The notes beneath the pieces were generated by a model, which was given only the letters and a program-made list of their open reading frames with translations, made no database searches and was not told where the DNA came from. A stretch of 64,000 nucleotides of DNA from Kosakonia oryzae (lineage in GTDB: Bacteria; Pseudomonadota; Gammaproteobacteria; Enterobacterales; Enterobacteriaceae): positions 4,774,001 through 4,838,000 of the forward strand of contig NZ_CP014007.2 of the NCBI RefSeq assembly GCF_001658025.2, in the 5' to 3' direction. Positions 39,187 through 47,417 of this stretch are shown here, one piece after another (the first letter of the stretch is position 1; each line of letters starts with the position of its first letter). A program made the position numbers and the translations under genes.

Positions 39187-39257
39187 CACCTCCGTTGCCC
39201 GGTGAATGGCGTTTACCCGCGCCGGGCACACGGTCAATGAAGCCACCGTAGCTGATT

Positions 39258-39286
39258 GCCCGATGGCGCTACGCTTATCGGGCCTA
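39258..39286. repeat. REP-like element in the nrdD-nrdG gap
   Basis: GCCCGATGGCGCTACGC and TATCGGGC form the arms of a REP-type hairpin within the nrdDG transcript. Confidence 0.7.
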
Positions 39287-39318
39287 CGTTTTCTGCCGCT
39301 ACAATTTTCTGTCTGATG

Positions 39319-39451
39319 CATTTCCTCTAAGCAGTTGATGTTGTAGCAAGGCGGCAAACGAGTAAATCCCGGGGAGCTTACTCCAGTAAGTGACCCGGGT
39401 GCGCTCGAGCAGCCAACGCAGCTACAACGCCAAATGCGACGAGGAAAAATG
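39319..39451 (+). repeat. ERIC element ending at the nrdG start codon
   Basis: The core AAATCCCGGGGAGCTTAC ... GTAAGTGACCCGGGTGCGCT is ERIC. The usual CCCCAG/CTGGGG pairing is replaced by CCCGGG/CCCGGG, a compensatory change that keeps the stem. GTTGTAGC (39340-39347) and GCTACAAC (39421-39428) pair, and the outer ends (CATTTCCTC against GAGGAAAAATG) are also imperfectly inverted. The nrdG ribosome site GAGGAAAA and ATG lie in the right end of the element. Confidence 0.85.
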
Positions 39452-39913
39452 AATTACCACCAATACTACCCTGTAGACATCGTCAACGGCCCCGGCACCC
39501 GCTGCACCCTGTTCGTCTCCGGCTGCGTACACGAATGCCCCGGCTGCTACAACAAAAGCACCTGGCGGCTCAATTCCGGTGTTCCTTTCACGCGGGAGAT
39601 GGAAGACCGCATCATCGCCGATCTCAACGATACGCGCGTTAAACGCCAGGGCATTTCGCTCTCCGGCGGCGATCCGCTGCATCCGCAGAACGTGCCGGAC
39701 ATTTTAAAGCTGGTCACCCGCATCCGCGCCGAATGCCCAGGCAAAGATATCTGGGTGTGGACCGGTTACAAAATGGATGAACTGAATGCCGCCCAGCTTG
39801 AGGTGGTGGCCCTGATCAACGTGCTGGTTGACGGTAAATTCGTTCAGGATCTGAAAGACCCAATGCTGATCTGGCGCGGCAGCAGCAACCAGGTTGTGCA
39901 TCACTTGCGGTGA
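39449..39913 (+). CDS. nrdG: Anaerobic ribonucleotide reductase activase NrdG
   Basis: A 154-residue radical-SAM enzyme that uses a [4Fe-4S] cluster and S-adenosylmethionine to form the glycyl radical on NrdD. The cluster cysteines are C26, C30 and C33 in SGCVHECPGCYN (CX3CX2C). SGGDPL is the SAM-binding motif. The start MNYHQYYPVDIVNGPG follows GAGGAAAA, which belongs to an ERIC element. It is cotranscribed with nrdD. Confidence 0.97.
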   Translation: MNYHQYYPVDIVNGPGTRCTLFVSGCVHECPGCYNKSTWRLNSGVPFTREMEDRIIADLNDTRVKRQGISLSGGDPLHPQNVPDILKLVTRIRAECPGKDIWVWTGYKMDELNAAQLEVVALINVLVDGKFVQDLKDPMLIWRGSSNQVVHHLR

Positions 39914-39919
39914 ATACCA

Positions 39920-40204
39920 CTACAACCGCTTACGGGCGTGCCGGTAAGCGGTCGCCTTTTCTCGCTTTCCCACAGCGATAACAAACACCGTCACAACGTT
40001 ATCGCAAACCTGATAAATCAGCCGGTAACCAGACGACCTGAGTTTGATCTTATAGCAATCCGGAAAGTCATGCGGTCGGGCAGCCTCAATCCGTGGTTGA
40101 ACCAGAACGTCCGCAAGTTTCTTTTTGAATTGCGCTCTTACTGTCTCCCCCAGCTTTTCCCACTCCCGGTATGCCCGCGGATCAAAGACCAGTTCATAGG
40201 TCAT
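39920..40204 (-). CDS. relE: RelE-type mRNA interferase toxin
   Basis: A 94-residue toxin of the RelE family that cuts mRNA in the ribosomal A site. It is collinear with E. coli RelE (YELVFDPRAYREWEKLGETV, PDCYKIKLRSSGYRLIYQV, VFVIAVGKREKATAY). The basic residues that replace a classical RNase active site are present (KKKL, R in SSGYRL, and the K-R-E-K near the end). Its start overlaps the end of relB by 11 bases. Confidence 0.95.
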   Translation of the reverse strand: MTYELVFDPRAYREWEKLGETVRAQFKKKLADVLVQPRIEAARPHDFPDCYKIKLRSSGYRLIYQVCDNVVTVFVIAVGKREKATAYRHARKRL

Positions 40205-40436
40205 CCAGATTAACCCTGATGCCTTTCTGCGGATTTGCCAGCCGCTCCCTGACGATTTTCAACAGCGCTTCTTCATCGTCGCTCACCGTCACGGTCTTAA
40301 TCGGCATACGTCCATTTTCCGCCACATACTGAAACAACATACGAACCGCTTCCGTCGGCGTGATATTGAGTTTTTCCAGCACGGTCCAGGCCTCTTCCTT
40401 GAGATTGTCATCCAGTCGTACATTTAGCGTGGCCAT
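40194..40436 (-). CDS. relB: RelB-type antitoxin
   Basis: An 80-residue antitoxin with an N-terminal ribbon-helix-helix (MATLNVRLDDNLKEEAWTVL) that binds the operator and a C-terminal part (VRERLANPQKGIRVNLDDL) that wraps RelE. The start follows GGAGG; fourteen codons open upstream overlap the operator and are excluded. Conditional cooperativity with RelE, as in E. coli, is expected. Confidence 0.95.
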   Translation of the reverse strand: MATLNVRLDDNLKEEAWTVLEKLNITPTEAVRMLFQYVAENGRMPIKTVTVSDDEEALLKIVRERLANPQKGIRVNLDDL

Positions 40437-40460
40437 TATGCCTCCGGTAAAAAGAGAATG

Positions 40461-40493
40461 TGTAATGCAATATAGCATTACATTCGCATTACA
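40461..40493 (-). promoter_or_regulatory. relBE operator, three TGTAATGC half-sites
   Basis: TGTAATGC (40461-40468) and GCATTACA (40475-40482) are inverted around six bases. A third copy, GCATTACA (40486-40493), follows 11 bases after the second, one helical turn. This is typical of ribbon-helix-helix antitoxin operators. Confidence 0.85.
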
Positions 40494-40522
40494 TGCAGTT
40501 CTGGAAAGCGGCTCGCAAAAAC

Positions 40523-41458
40523 TCAGTGCGAAGAGATAAAGTCAGAAGCCGGATGCGGCGGCGGGACGGCGAAACTCTGCTGCATTCTCTGCACTTCTTG
40601 CGCAGGCGGCAGGCCAAACAACCGTTTGAACTCGCGATTAAATTGCGACGGGCTTTCATACCCCACCGCATAGCTGGCTGCGGCAGCCGTCATCTCCTGG
40701 CGAACCATCAGCATTCGCGCCTGGTGCAGCCGCACTGATTTGACATACTGCATCGGCGGCATCTGCGTCATCATTTTGAAATGGCTATGAAATGTGGGCA
40801 CGCTCATCCCCGCCTCGTCTGCCAGTTGCCTCAGGCTCAGCGGTTGATGATACGCAGCATGAATATGCCGCAGCACTTTGCAGATTCGGCCGAATTGCCC
40901 CTGCAGCGCCAGCGCGGAACGCATGGCATGCCCCTGCGCGCCGGTTAATACGCGAAAATAGAGCTCGCGCACCAGCGCTGGCCCAAGGACCGACGCCTCC
41001 AGCGGGGAGCTTAGCGCCTCCAGCAACCGCAATACCGATTTCCGCATCCCGCCGTCCATCGGGCTGGACATCATACTTTGCGGCGCAGCCGCTGCATGCG
41101 TAGCTCCCTGCTGCTCAATATGGAGTAACAACTCCGCCGCGACCTGAAAATCGAGATGCATATAGATAGCCAGCAACGGGTGAGCGGCAGAAGCCTCAGT
41201 TTCCATCACAAAAGGCACCGGAACCGAAACGGCCAGATAATGCTGTTCGTCATAAAGATAGAGCCGATCGCCGAAATAGCCGCGTTTACTGCCCTGGCAG
41301 ACAATGACAATGCCGGGATCGTAGAGAACGGGCGTTCTGGCGAGCGGGCGATCGGATCGCAGAATACGGATATCCGCGAGCGCCGTCAGATTGTAGCCCT
41401 CCTGCGGAGCCAGTTCTTTCAACAGCGCCACCATTTGCGGCTGGTCGGGGAAATGCAT
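40523..41458 (-). CDS. AraC-family transcriptional regulator (YqhC-like)
   Basis: A 311-residue regulator. Residues about 20-190 form the N-terminal cupin-type domain seen in the YqhC group (RTPVLYDPGIVIVCQGSKRG). Residues about 200-290 carry the double helix-turn-helix (SLRQLADEAGMSVPTFHSHF and AAASYAVGYESPSQFNREFK). The start is taken as the ATG of MHFPDQPQMVALL. No strong ribosome site is visible, and the frame extends 20 codons upstream. It is divergent from the SDR gene and probably regulates it, as YqhC does for aldehyde-responsive reductases. Confidence 0.88.
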   Translation of the reverse strand: MHFPDQPQMVALLKELAPQEGYNLTALADIRILRSDRPLARTPVLYDPGIVIVCQGSKRGYFGDRLYLYDEQHYLAVSVPVPFVMETEASAAHPLLAIYMHLDFQVAAELLLHIEQQGATHAAAAPQSMMSSPMDGGMRKSVLRLLEALSSPLEASVLGPALVRELYFRVLTGAQGHAMRSALALQGQFGRICKVLRHIHAAYHQPLSLRQLADEAGMSVPTFHSHFKMMTQMPPMQYVKSVRLHQARMLMVRQEMTAAAASYAVGYESPSQFNREFKRLFGLPPAQEVQRMQQSFAVPPPHPASDFISSH

Positions 41459-41567
41459 CGTCACACAGTCACTCAGAATTTTAGGCAATAAAAAGAGAAT
41501 ATATGGCCTAAAAAACATCCAGTACAGACAATATCATGCAGCTTCCATTTTTCATGGGAGTACGACA

Positions 41568-42401
41568 ATGTCCGCAGAAAAAATTGTTTTTATTACCGGT
41601 GTCAGCAGCGGTTTTGGCCGTGCGCTGGCGCAGGAAGCGCTGGCCGCAGGCTATCGCGTGATCGGTACAGTGCGCAATACGGAGGCAAAACACGCGTTTG
41701 AGGCGCTGTCATCCGGCCGCGCTTACGGGCGCATCCTGGATATCACGGATTTCTCCGCGATCGACAATGTCATTGCCGAAGTGCAAACCAGCGTCGGGCC
41801 AATTGATGTGCTGGTGAATAACGCGGGTTACGGTCATGAAGGAGTGATGGAGGAGTCATCGCTGGACGCCCTGCGCCACCAGTTTGAGGTTAACGTGTTC
41901 GGCGCCGTCGCCATGATGAAAGCGGTGCTTCCGGGCATGCGCCAACGGCGTCGCGGGCACATCATCAACATCACCTCAATGGGGGGATTTATTACTATGC
42001 CGGGCATTACTTACTACTGCGGCAGCAAGTTTGCACTGGAGGGGATTTCCGACGCGCTGGGCAAAGAGGTGCGGCCGTTTGGCATTTTTGTTACCGCCGT
42101 CGCGCCCGGTTCGTTTCGTACTGAATGGGCGGGCCGTTCGATGATCCGCTCGCCCCGCTCGATTGCCGATTACGATGCGCTTTTCGATCCTATTCGCAAA
42201 GCGCGCGAGGAGAAAAGCGGCAAGCAACTGGGCGATACAGCAAAAGCCGCCCGCGCGATGCTGGCCATTATGCAAAGCGCTACGCCGCCCGCCCATCTGC
42301 TGTTAGGTAGTGATGCGCTCACGCTGGTACGGGAGAAACTGGCGACGCTAACAACAGAAATCAACGCCTGGGAGAACGTGACGCGTTCCACCGACGGTTA
42401 G
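41568..42401 (+). CDS. Short-chain dehydrogenase/reductase
   Basis: A 277-residue classical SDR. The cofactor loop is TGVSSGFG near residue 10, followed by VRN after the second strand, suggesting NADP. NNAGYG and the catalytic Ser-Tyr-Lys (ITSMGG, then YYCGSK) follow. The C-terminal part is typical of the 'oxidoreductase SDRs' that act on small carbonyl compounds. Pairing with an AraC regulator on the other strand suggests an inducible detoxification enzyme. The substrate is not known. Confidence 0.9.
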   Translation: MSAEKIVFITGVSSGFGRALAQEALAAGYRVIGTVRNTEAKHAFEALSSGRAYGRILDITDFSAIDNVIAEVQTSVGPIDVLVNNAGYGHEGVMEESSLDALRHQFEVNVFGAVAMMKAVLPGMRQRRRGHIINITSMGGFITMPGITYYCGSKFALEGISDALGKEVRPFGIFVTAVAPGSFRTEWAGRSMIRSPRSIADYDALFDPIRKAREEKSGKQLGDTAKAARAMLAIMQSATPPAHLLLGSDALTLVREKLATLTTEINAWENVTRSTDG

Positions 42402-42437
42402 CCTCGTAAACAACCGGGTAGCCACTACCCGGTTGTG

Positions 42438-44348
42438 TCAAAACCGGCTGACACACTCCATCGCCACACTGTGGAAGGCGGCGAAATTGGCGCAATCGCA
42501 AAGCCTTGAGGCTGCACGCTCGCGCAGGAAGGTGACAAAAATATCGTAGATCGCCATCGCCTCTTCATACTCGCTTTTACTGATCGCCAGCAGGAAGATG
42601 ACATGCGCGATCTCCTCGCCCCACTGAATGCCTTTTGGTGCGAGCACGGTATAGACAACGGTTTTTTTCGCCAGCAGCCCCAGCGCATGCGGTAACGCGA
42701 TGCCTTCGCCGAGCATGGTGCTGACAATCGCCTCACGCTCCACCACAGAATCCACAAACTCTGCGCCGACAAAACCTTCATCCTGAAGCTGATCGCAAAG
42801 GGTTTTAAACAGCGTCTGCTGATCCATCGCGCCGTCGATAATGCGGAAGTGCGTGGCATCAAAATACTTTTCCAGCATCCACGGGCGCGTTCTGTCCACC
42901 AGCACCAGTTTGCCAATCTGCTCCAGTTGATAATCGGTGGGAAAAGGCGCGATGGTGACAATCGGTTTGTCTTTCTCGCTGATCCGCGCGGTGGAAATGA
43001 CAAAATCTTCCGCAATACCGTCGCACTGCTCGTAGTCGCGCAGCGTCACGGTACGGGAGACAACAATTTGCGGATATTTGCGTGCCAGCACCGCTTCAAT
43101 CATCCGCACCATCGCATTCCCGGCATCGCACACCAGCAGCACGCGCGGCTGGCGCTGGTAGCCAATGTTGTAGTGGCGCTCAAGCCCTACACCAATATGC
43201 AGTACCAGGAAGCCAATTTCGTTTTCGCTGATGACATACGGCGTATATTTTCCCCAACTGGATACCGCTGCCAGCGTCATATCCCAGGCCATCGGATAAT
43301 GCTGTTTGATGTTATCCAGCAACGGATTAGGGATCATGATCTGGTAACGTACGCGGGTGATCATGGTTTTAATGTGCGTCAGTAAATCGGCATGCAGTTG
43401 ATCGTCATTTTGCAGATTGTAGTTATAGTGCGTGTTGATATAGCCAAGGATGTAGTTCACCAGCGTTTCGTCGTCGTCGGCGCTGATGGCGCTCGGCGCA
43501 ATCTCCTGCACGCGCCGCCCGGCAATATGCACCCGCAGCCAGTGCTCTTCCGACGCCGCCAGCGGTTTTCCCGCCAGTTGCTGTAGCGCGGCAGAAATGG
43601 CGCGCGCCGCATCGCGCACGTTCTCATCGCCATCTTCGGCGGTAAATTCCGAGAGCGGATACCCTTCGCTGATACGCCGCACCGCGACTGCACAATAGAG
43701 GCGGATAAACAGATCACCCTCATCAGTCAGCCGAATGTTATAGCGGCTAAAGCAGTCATGCAGAATGGCAGCCAGCGCTTCCGGCACGCCAGGATTGAGC
43801 GCCTCTTCGGTGATCAGCGGGTTGTGGGCGTTCTGCTGCGCCAGTTCAAACAGCAGATCCGTCAGACAGGCGCGCAGCGCCATCTCGCTGCCAAACAGCT
43901 TCATGCCGTGGCGCGGGCGGGTTTCCAGCGTCAGGCGATAACGGGAAAACCACTCGCGCACTTCGGTCATGTCGTTTTGCAGCGTGGCGCGGCTGACAAA
44001 CCACTCATCCGCCAGATCTTCCAGCTTCAGGGAAAAAGCCGAGGTCAGAAACCGCACCACCAGGTAGTGCACGCGCTCCGGGCCGCTGCGGGGAATGCGC
44101 AGCGCGCGCGGTCGGGAGGCCTGTAGTGTCTGGTAACGCGTAGCGTCATCGATCTTCAGTTGATAACCGCTGCCGCGCGTCAAAATAAACTGTGCGCCGT
44201 GGTGCTCCAGCAGCGCATTTAAGGCGGTGATATCGGCCCGAACGGTACGCGTGGAGACCGACAGCCTTTGTGCCAGTTCATCCTGCGGCAGTGTCTCGTT
44301 TTGCAACATCATAAACAGCTGCGCTAAACGTTGGTTCGGGAATCGCAC
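42438..44348 (-). CDS. BglG/MtlR-type PRD transcriptional activator with EIIB and EIIA domains
   Basis: A 636-residue multidomain regulator. An N-terminal helix-turn-helix (LPQDELAQRLSVSTRTVRAD) is followed by two PTS regulation domains (about residues 165-280 and 285-395). Then come a GatB-like EIIB domain, with its Cys in LLVCDAGNAM, and a C-terminal EIIA domain, with its His in GIALPHALGLL. Such proteins bind DNA and are switched by phosphorylation from PTS proteins. It is the last gene of the DUF4310-4312 cluster, 14 bases after the lactonase gene, and is the likely activator of that operon. The operon itself lacks a recognisable PTS permease, which is odd. Confidence 0.88.
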   Translation of the reverse strand: MRFPNQRLAQLFMMLQNETLPQDELAQRLSVSTRTVRADITALNALLEHHGAQFILTRGSGYQLKIDDATRYQTLQASRPRALRIPRSGPERVHYLVVRFLTSAFSLKLEDLADEWFVSRATLQNDMTEVREWFSRYRLTLETRPRHGMKLFGSEMALRACLTDLLFELAQQNAHNPLITEEALNPGVPEALAAILHDCFSRYNIRLTDEGDLFIRLYCAVAVRRISEGYPLSEFTAEDGDENVRDAARAISAALQQLAGKPLAASEEHWLRVHIAGRRVQEIAPSAISADDDETLVNYILGYINTHYNYNLQNDDQLHADLLTHIKTMITRVRYQIMIPNPLLDNIKQHYPMAWDMTLAAVSSWGKYTPYVISENEIGFLVLHIGVGLERHYNIGYQRQPRVLLVCDAGNAMVRMIEAVLARKYPQIVVSRTVTLRDYEQCDGIAEDFVISTARISEKDKPIVTIAPFPTDYQLEQIGKLVLVDRTRPWMLEKYFDATHFRIIDGAMDQQTLFKTLCDQLQDEGFVGAEFVDSVVEREAIVSTMLGEGIALPHALGLLAKKTVVYTVLAPKGIQWGEEIAHVIFLLAISKSEYEEAMAIYDIFVTFLRERAASRLCDCANFAAFHSVAMECVSRF

Positions 44349-44362
44349 GTCAGTCTCCTGGC

Positions 44363-45508
44363 TTAGTGAGAGGAAATGACCATCTGAGATGGGCTGCCCA
44401 CCGGGGTGTAATCCGGCACAAAACTGAGCTTACCGTCCTTCGCAACGCGAAAACGGGTGATATTGTCGCTGCGCTGATTCATGACGTACAGCCAGCGCCC
44501 CTGTTTATCCAACGTCAACGAGCGCGGATAGTCACCGCGTGTCCAGATATCATCCTGATGCGCCAGCGTACCATCCGGCTGTACGCTAAAGTGCGCCACG
44601 CTGTTATGCAGACGGTTAGCCACATACAGTTGTTTACCATCCCGGCTGAGTACCAGACCAGCGGCAAAGCTGGTGCCTTTGTACGTTGCTGGCAGCGCAG
44701 AGGTAGTTTTGCCCTCTTTCAGCGTTCCGGTTGCGCTGTCCAGGGTGTAATACGTCAACGTTGAAGCCTCTTCATTGATCAACCACAGCCCATCGCCTTT
44801 TGGCGTAAAGACAAAGTGACGCGGCCCGGCGCCTTTTGACGACGCGTTGATAAAAGGGGGCTCGTTAGGCGTTAACTTGCCACTCTGCGCCGCCAGGCGG
44901 TACTGATAAATGCGATCCAGGCCCAGATCGGTTGAGAAGACAAATTTCCCCTGCGGATCGGCGGCAATCATATGCGCATGCGGGCCGTTATGATCGCTGA
45001 TAGCAAAGCTGCCCTCCACGGCTGCTGCGGGTTTGGCGGCGCCCGGTTCGCCCTGATCCTGATGGCTGTCCACTGCTTCGCCGAGGCTACCGTCGGCTTT
45101 TACCGGCAGTACAGCAATCGAACCACTGACATAATTTGCCACCAGCAGATAACGCCCATCCGGCGTCAGCGCCAGATAAACCGGCCCGGCACCGCCGGAT
45201 GACACCTGGTTCAGCTCCTGTAATGCGCCGTTATCGCCAATACGCAGCGCCTGCACCACGCCTTTTTCCACTTCGCTGGCGACATACAACGTTTTGCCAT
45301 CCTGCGAAACGGTAAGCTGCGCCGCATTCGGCAGCGTACTGACCAGCGTTTTGTTGCTCAGCGCGCCCGATTGCGGGTCAACGGTAAAGCGGTAAACGCC
45401 TTCGCCGTTGGGGTTGTAGGTTCCCACCCAGGCGTATTGCGTCTGAGCAATGGCGCTGGTCGCCAACAGGGAGAGTGAAGCAGCAAGCAGATGACGGGCA
45501 GTGTGCAT
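44363..45508 (-). CDS. Periplasmic lactonase-like seven-bladed beta-propeller
   Basis: A 381-residue protein of the 6-phosphogluconolactonase/YbhE propeller family, with a Sec signal peptide (about residues 1-22, cleavage after AIAQ). Repeated blades carry the motif 'DG..LYVAN/S' (SQDGKTLYVASEVEKG, TPDGRYLLVANYVSG, SRDGKQLYVANRLHNS). It probably opens a sugar-acid lactone in the periplasm. AAGGAG precedes the ATG. It lies 56 bases downstream of the KDGP aldolase gene, suggesting that the operon's substrate can arrive as a lactone. Substrate unknown; the cytosolic pentose-phosphate role is excluded by the signal peptide. Confidence 0.85.
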   Translation of the reverse strand: MHTARHLLAASLSLLATSAIAQTQYAWVGTYNPNGEGVYRFTVDPQSGALSNKTLVSTLPNAAQLTVSQDGKTLYVASEVEKGVVQALRIGDNGALQELNQVSSGGAGPVYLALTPDGRYLLVANYVSGSIAVLPVKADGSLGEAVDSHQDQGEPGAAKPAAAVEGSFAISDHNGPHAHMIAADPQGKFVFSTDLGLDRIYQYRLAAQSGKLTPNEPPFINASSKGAGPRHFVFTPKGDGLWLINEEASTLTYYTLDSATGTLKEGKTTSALPATYKGTSFAAGLVLSRDGKQLYVANRLHNSVAHFSVQPDGTLAHQDDIWTRGDYPRSLTLDKQGRWLYVMNQRSDNITRFRVAKDGKLSFVPDYTPVGSPSQMVISSH

Positions 45509-45564
45509 GGTGGCTCCTTTATGGTGTGCGTTTCCCTCCCACCGGTTGCGGGAGGGCAGAATGT

Positions 45565-46305
45565 TTACTTCACTAACGCTTTGGTCATTGCCAGTAACTG
45601 GCGTACATCCGCCGGACGGGTATCACCGCTCGCTTTATCGATAATCGAGCTGTAAATATGCGGGATAATTTTGCTGACGCCCGCCTCCAGCGCGATGCGC
45701 AGGATTTCGCTGTAGTTTTCCAGATCGATGCCGCCGGTCGGCTCCAGCCAGAAGTCATGGCGCGCGCAAGCATCGGCAACCGCCTGAAACTCATCACGGC
45801 ACTTCAGCCCACCCATCGGGAAATATTTAATCGAGCTACCGCCCATATCCTTCAACAGAGCAATGGCGGTTTCCACCGGCACAATACCGTCGGCTGCCTG
45901 GCTGCTGAGCGGCCCGGTGGAGATTTTCACCAACCCTGGCGTGCCGGTCGGTGAGACCAGACCGTTAACCACCGTTTCATTCTGCCCAAGCAGCGCGCGG
46001 CTGGTTGCTACGCCGGTAAACACCTGGTTGACGTGCTGCGGCTGTACGTCGCGGGAGATGGCGCTGACCATCGCCGACTGGTTCGGATCGCCCGCGCCAA
46101 GGCCAACAGAGAGCGCGTTATCGATACGTGCTGCGTAATCGCGCATATCCGCCACTGCTGACGCCACGTCCGGGTAATTTTTGGATAGCACGCCGACCAG
46201 CACATGGCCTTCAGCCGCTTCATAGATGGCGCTGGCGTTCTCTTTGCTTCCCGCCAGTACGTTCAGGCAGACGCGATCGCGGTAAAAGTTCGGGGTCAGT
46301 TTCAT
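45565..46305 (-). CDS. KDGP aldolase-family protein (DgaF-like)
   Basis: A 246-residue class I aldolase-like protein of the DgaF/EF_0839 family. It is predicted to cleave 2-keto-3-deoxy-6-phosphogluconate to pyruvate and glyceraldehyde 3-phosphate. The Schiff-base lysine is probably K160 in SIKYFPMGGL, with the phosphate site in EPTGGIDLENY. Its ATG overlaps the stop of the ammonia-lyase gene as ATGA, so the two enzymes are made together. Salmonella DgaF has this role in D-glucosaminate use. Confidence 0.9.
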   Translation of the reverse strand: MKLTPNFYRDRVCLNVLAGSKENASAIYEAAEGHVLVGVLSKNYPDVASAVADMRDYAARIDNALSVGLGAGDPNQSAMVSAISRDVQPQHVNQVFTGVATSRALLGQNETVVNGLVSPTGTPGLVKISTGPLSSQAADGIVPVETAIALLKDMGGSSIKYFPMGGLKCRDEFQAVADACARHDFWLEPTGGIDLENYSEILRIALEAGVSKIIPHIYSSIIDKASGDTRPADVRQLLAMTKALVK

Positions 46306-47417
46306 GCGTGTTGCTCCTTCAATTCTTCGGCGATACGGCGATAAACAATCGCCAGTTGCTCAGCGCTCACGCTGCGCACATCGGCTTCGATAATGCCTTC
46401 ATTGGCTTTATAGCCACGGAAATAGATGGCGTATTCACCCTGTTTCAGCGCGTTGACCAGGTCGCCGGTGGCGATGCCGGTTACCGCCTCATCAAACTTG
46501 ATTTCGCTGCGGGCAATGTCGCGCCCTGCGCTGTCCCATACCACGCGAGCGCTCACGCCTTGCAGCGTGTTGAGCTGGTCGATAAACGGCGTCATCTTGG
46601 CGACCATCTCCGCCCCGCTCTCTTTGCGGGCGCTCAGATAGTGTTCGATGGCGCAGGTCAGGCCAAGAATGCCCTCTTTGCCGACTTTCATGGCGCGGCC
46701 AATGCCCGCCGTCTGGCGTTTCACCCATTCAACGTACTGGGTTTTGCCGATCACCAGCCCGCTGGTTGGCCCTTCGATGGCCTTCGCGCCGCTGTAAATC
46801 ACCAAATCGGCCCCGGCGCGGTAATAGCATTGCAGATCCTCTTCCGCTGCGGCATCGACAATTAACGGCAGGTTATGCTTACGCGCCACCACCACCGCCT
46901 GCTCCACGCTGAGCATGCTTTTTTGTACACAGTGGTGTGATTTGATGTAGAGGATCGCGGCCGTGCGCGGCGAGATTGCCGCCGCCAGCTGATCGGCGGA
47001 GCATTCGTTGGCATAACCCGCTTCCACCACTTTCCCGCCGCCGAGCGCCACCATCGTGCCAACGGGTGCACCGAAGTTCACGTTGTGACCGCGCGGCAGC
47101 ACGATTTCGTTGTTCTCCATCACCGTGCTGTGCAGATTCTCCAGCAGCCAGTCGCTGTCGCGCACCAGCACCGCAGCAACGGATTGCGCAATCCCCGCCG
47201 AGGCGCAGGAGACAACGGTCGCCGCTTCCACGTCCAGCAGCTTCGCAATGTATTCGCCGGTTTTGTTCACCAGATCTTTCATTTCGAAGTAGTGATTCAT
47301 GCCGCCAAGCACGGCTTCCACCACTTCCGGGCGCGGGGTGGAAACGCCCAGCGCGGTCATTCGGCCGGAGGCGTTAATCACCTGTTTTAAATTGTATTTT
47401 TCATAAATCGAAGGCAT
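46302..47417 (-). CDS. DgaE-family PLP-dependent ammonia lyase
   Basis: A 371-residue PLP enzyme of the selenocysteine-synthase-like fold, family of D-glucosaminate-6-phosphate ammonia lyase (DgaE), which forms 2-keto-3-deoxy-6-phosphogluconate and ammonia. The PLP lysine is probably K212 in VIYSGAKAIEGPTSG, with the cofactor Asp in LIVDAAAEEDL. I take the ATG of MPSIYEKYNLKQVINASGRM, eight bases after GGGAG; a GTG three codons upstream is possible. The start overlaps the upstream gene by 17 bases. Confidence 0.9.
   Translation of the reverse strand: MPSIYEKYNLKQVINASGRMTALGVSTPRPEVVEAVLGGMNHYFEMKDLVNKTGEYIAKLLDVEAATVVSCASAGIAQSVAAVLVRDSDWLLENLHSTVMENNEIVLPRGHNVNFGAPVGTMVALGGGKVVEAGYANECSADQLAAAISPRTAAILYIKSHHCVQKSMLSVEQAVVVARKHNLPLIVDAAAEEDLQCYYRAGADLVIYSGAKAIEGPTSGLVIGKTQYVEWVKRQTAGIGRAMKVGKEGILGLTCAIEHYLSARKESGAEMVAKMTPFIDQLNTLQGVSARVVWDSAGRDIARSEIKFDEAVTGIATGDLVNALKQGEYAIYFRGYKANEGIIEADVRSVSAEQLAIVYRRIAEELKEQHA

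Noticed and set aside
42425-43015. A separate 196-codon minus-strand frame inside the PRD activator gene
   Set aside because: Another frame of the activator gene; the EIIB/EIIA domains are clear in the main frame.
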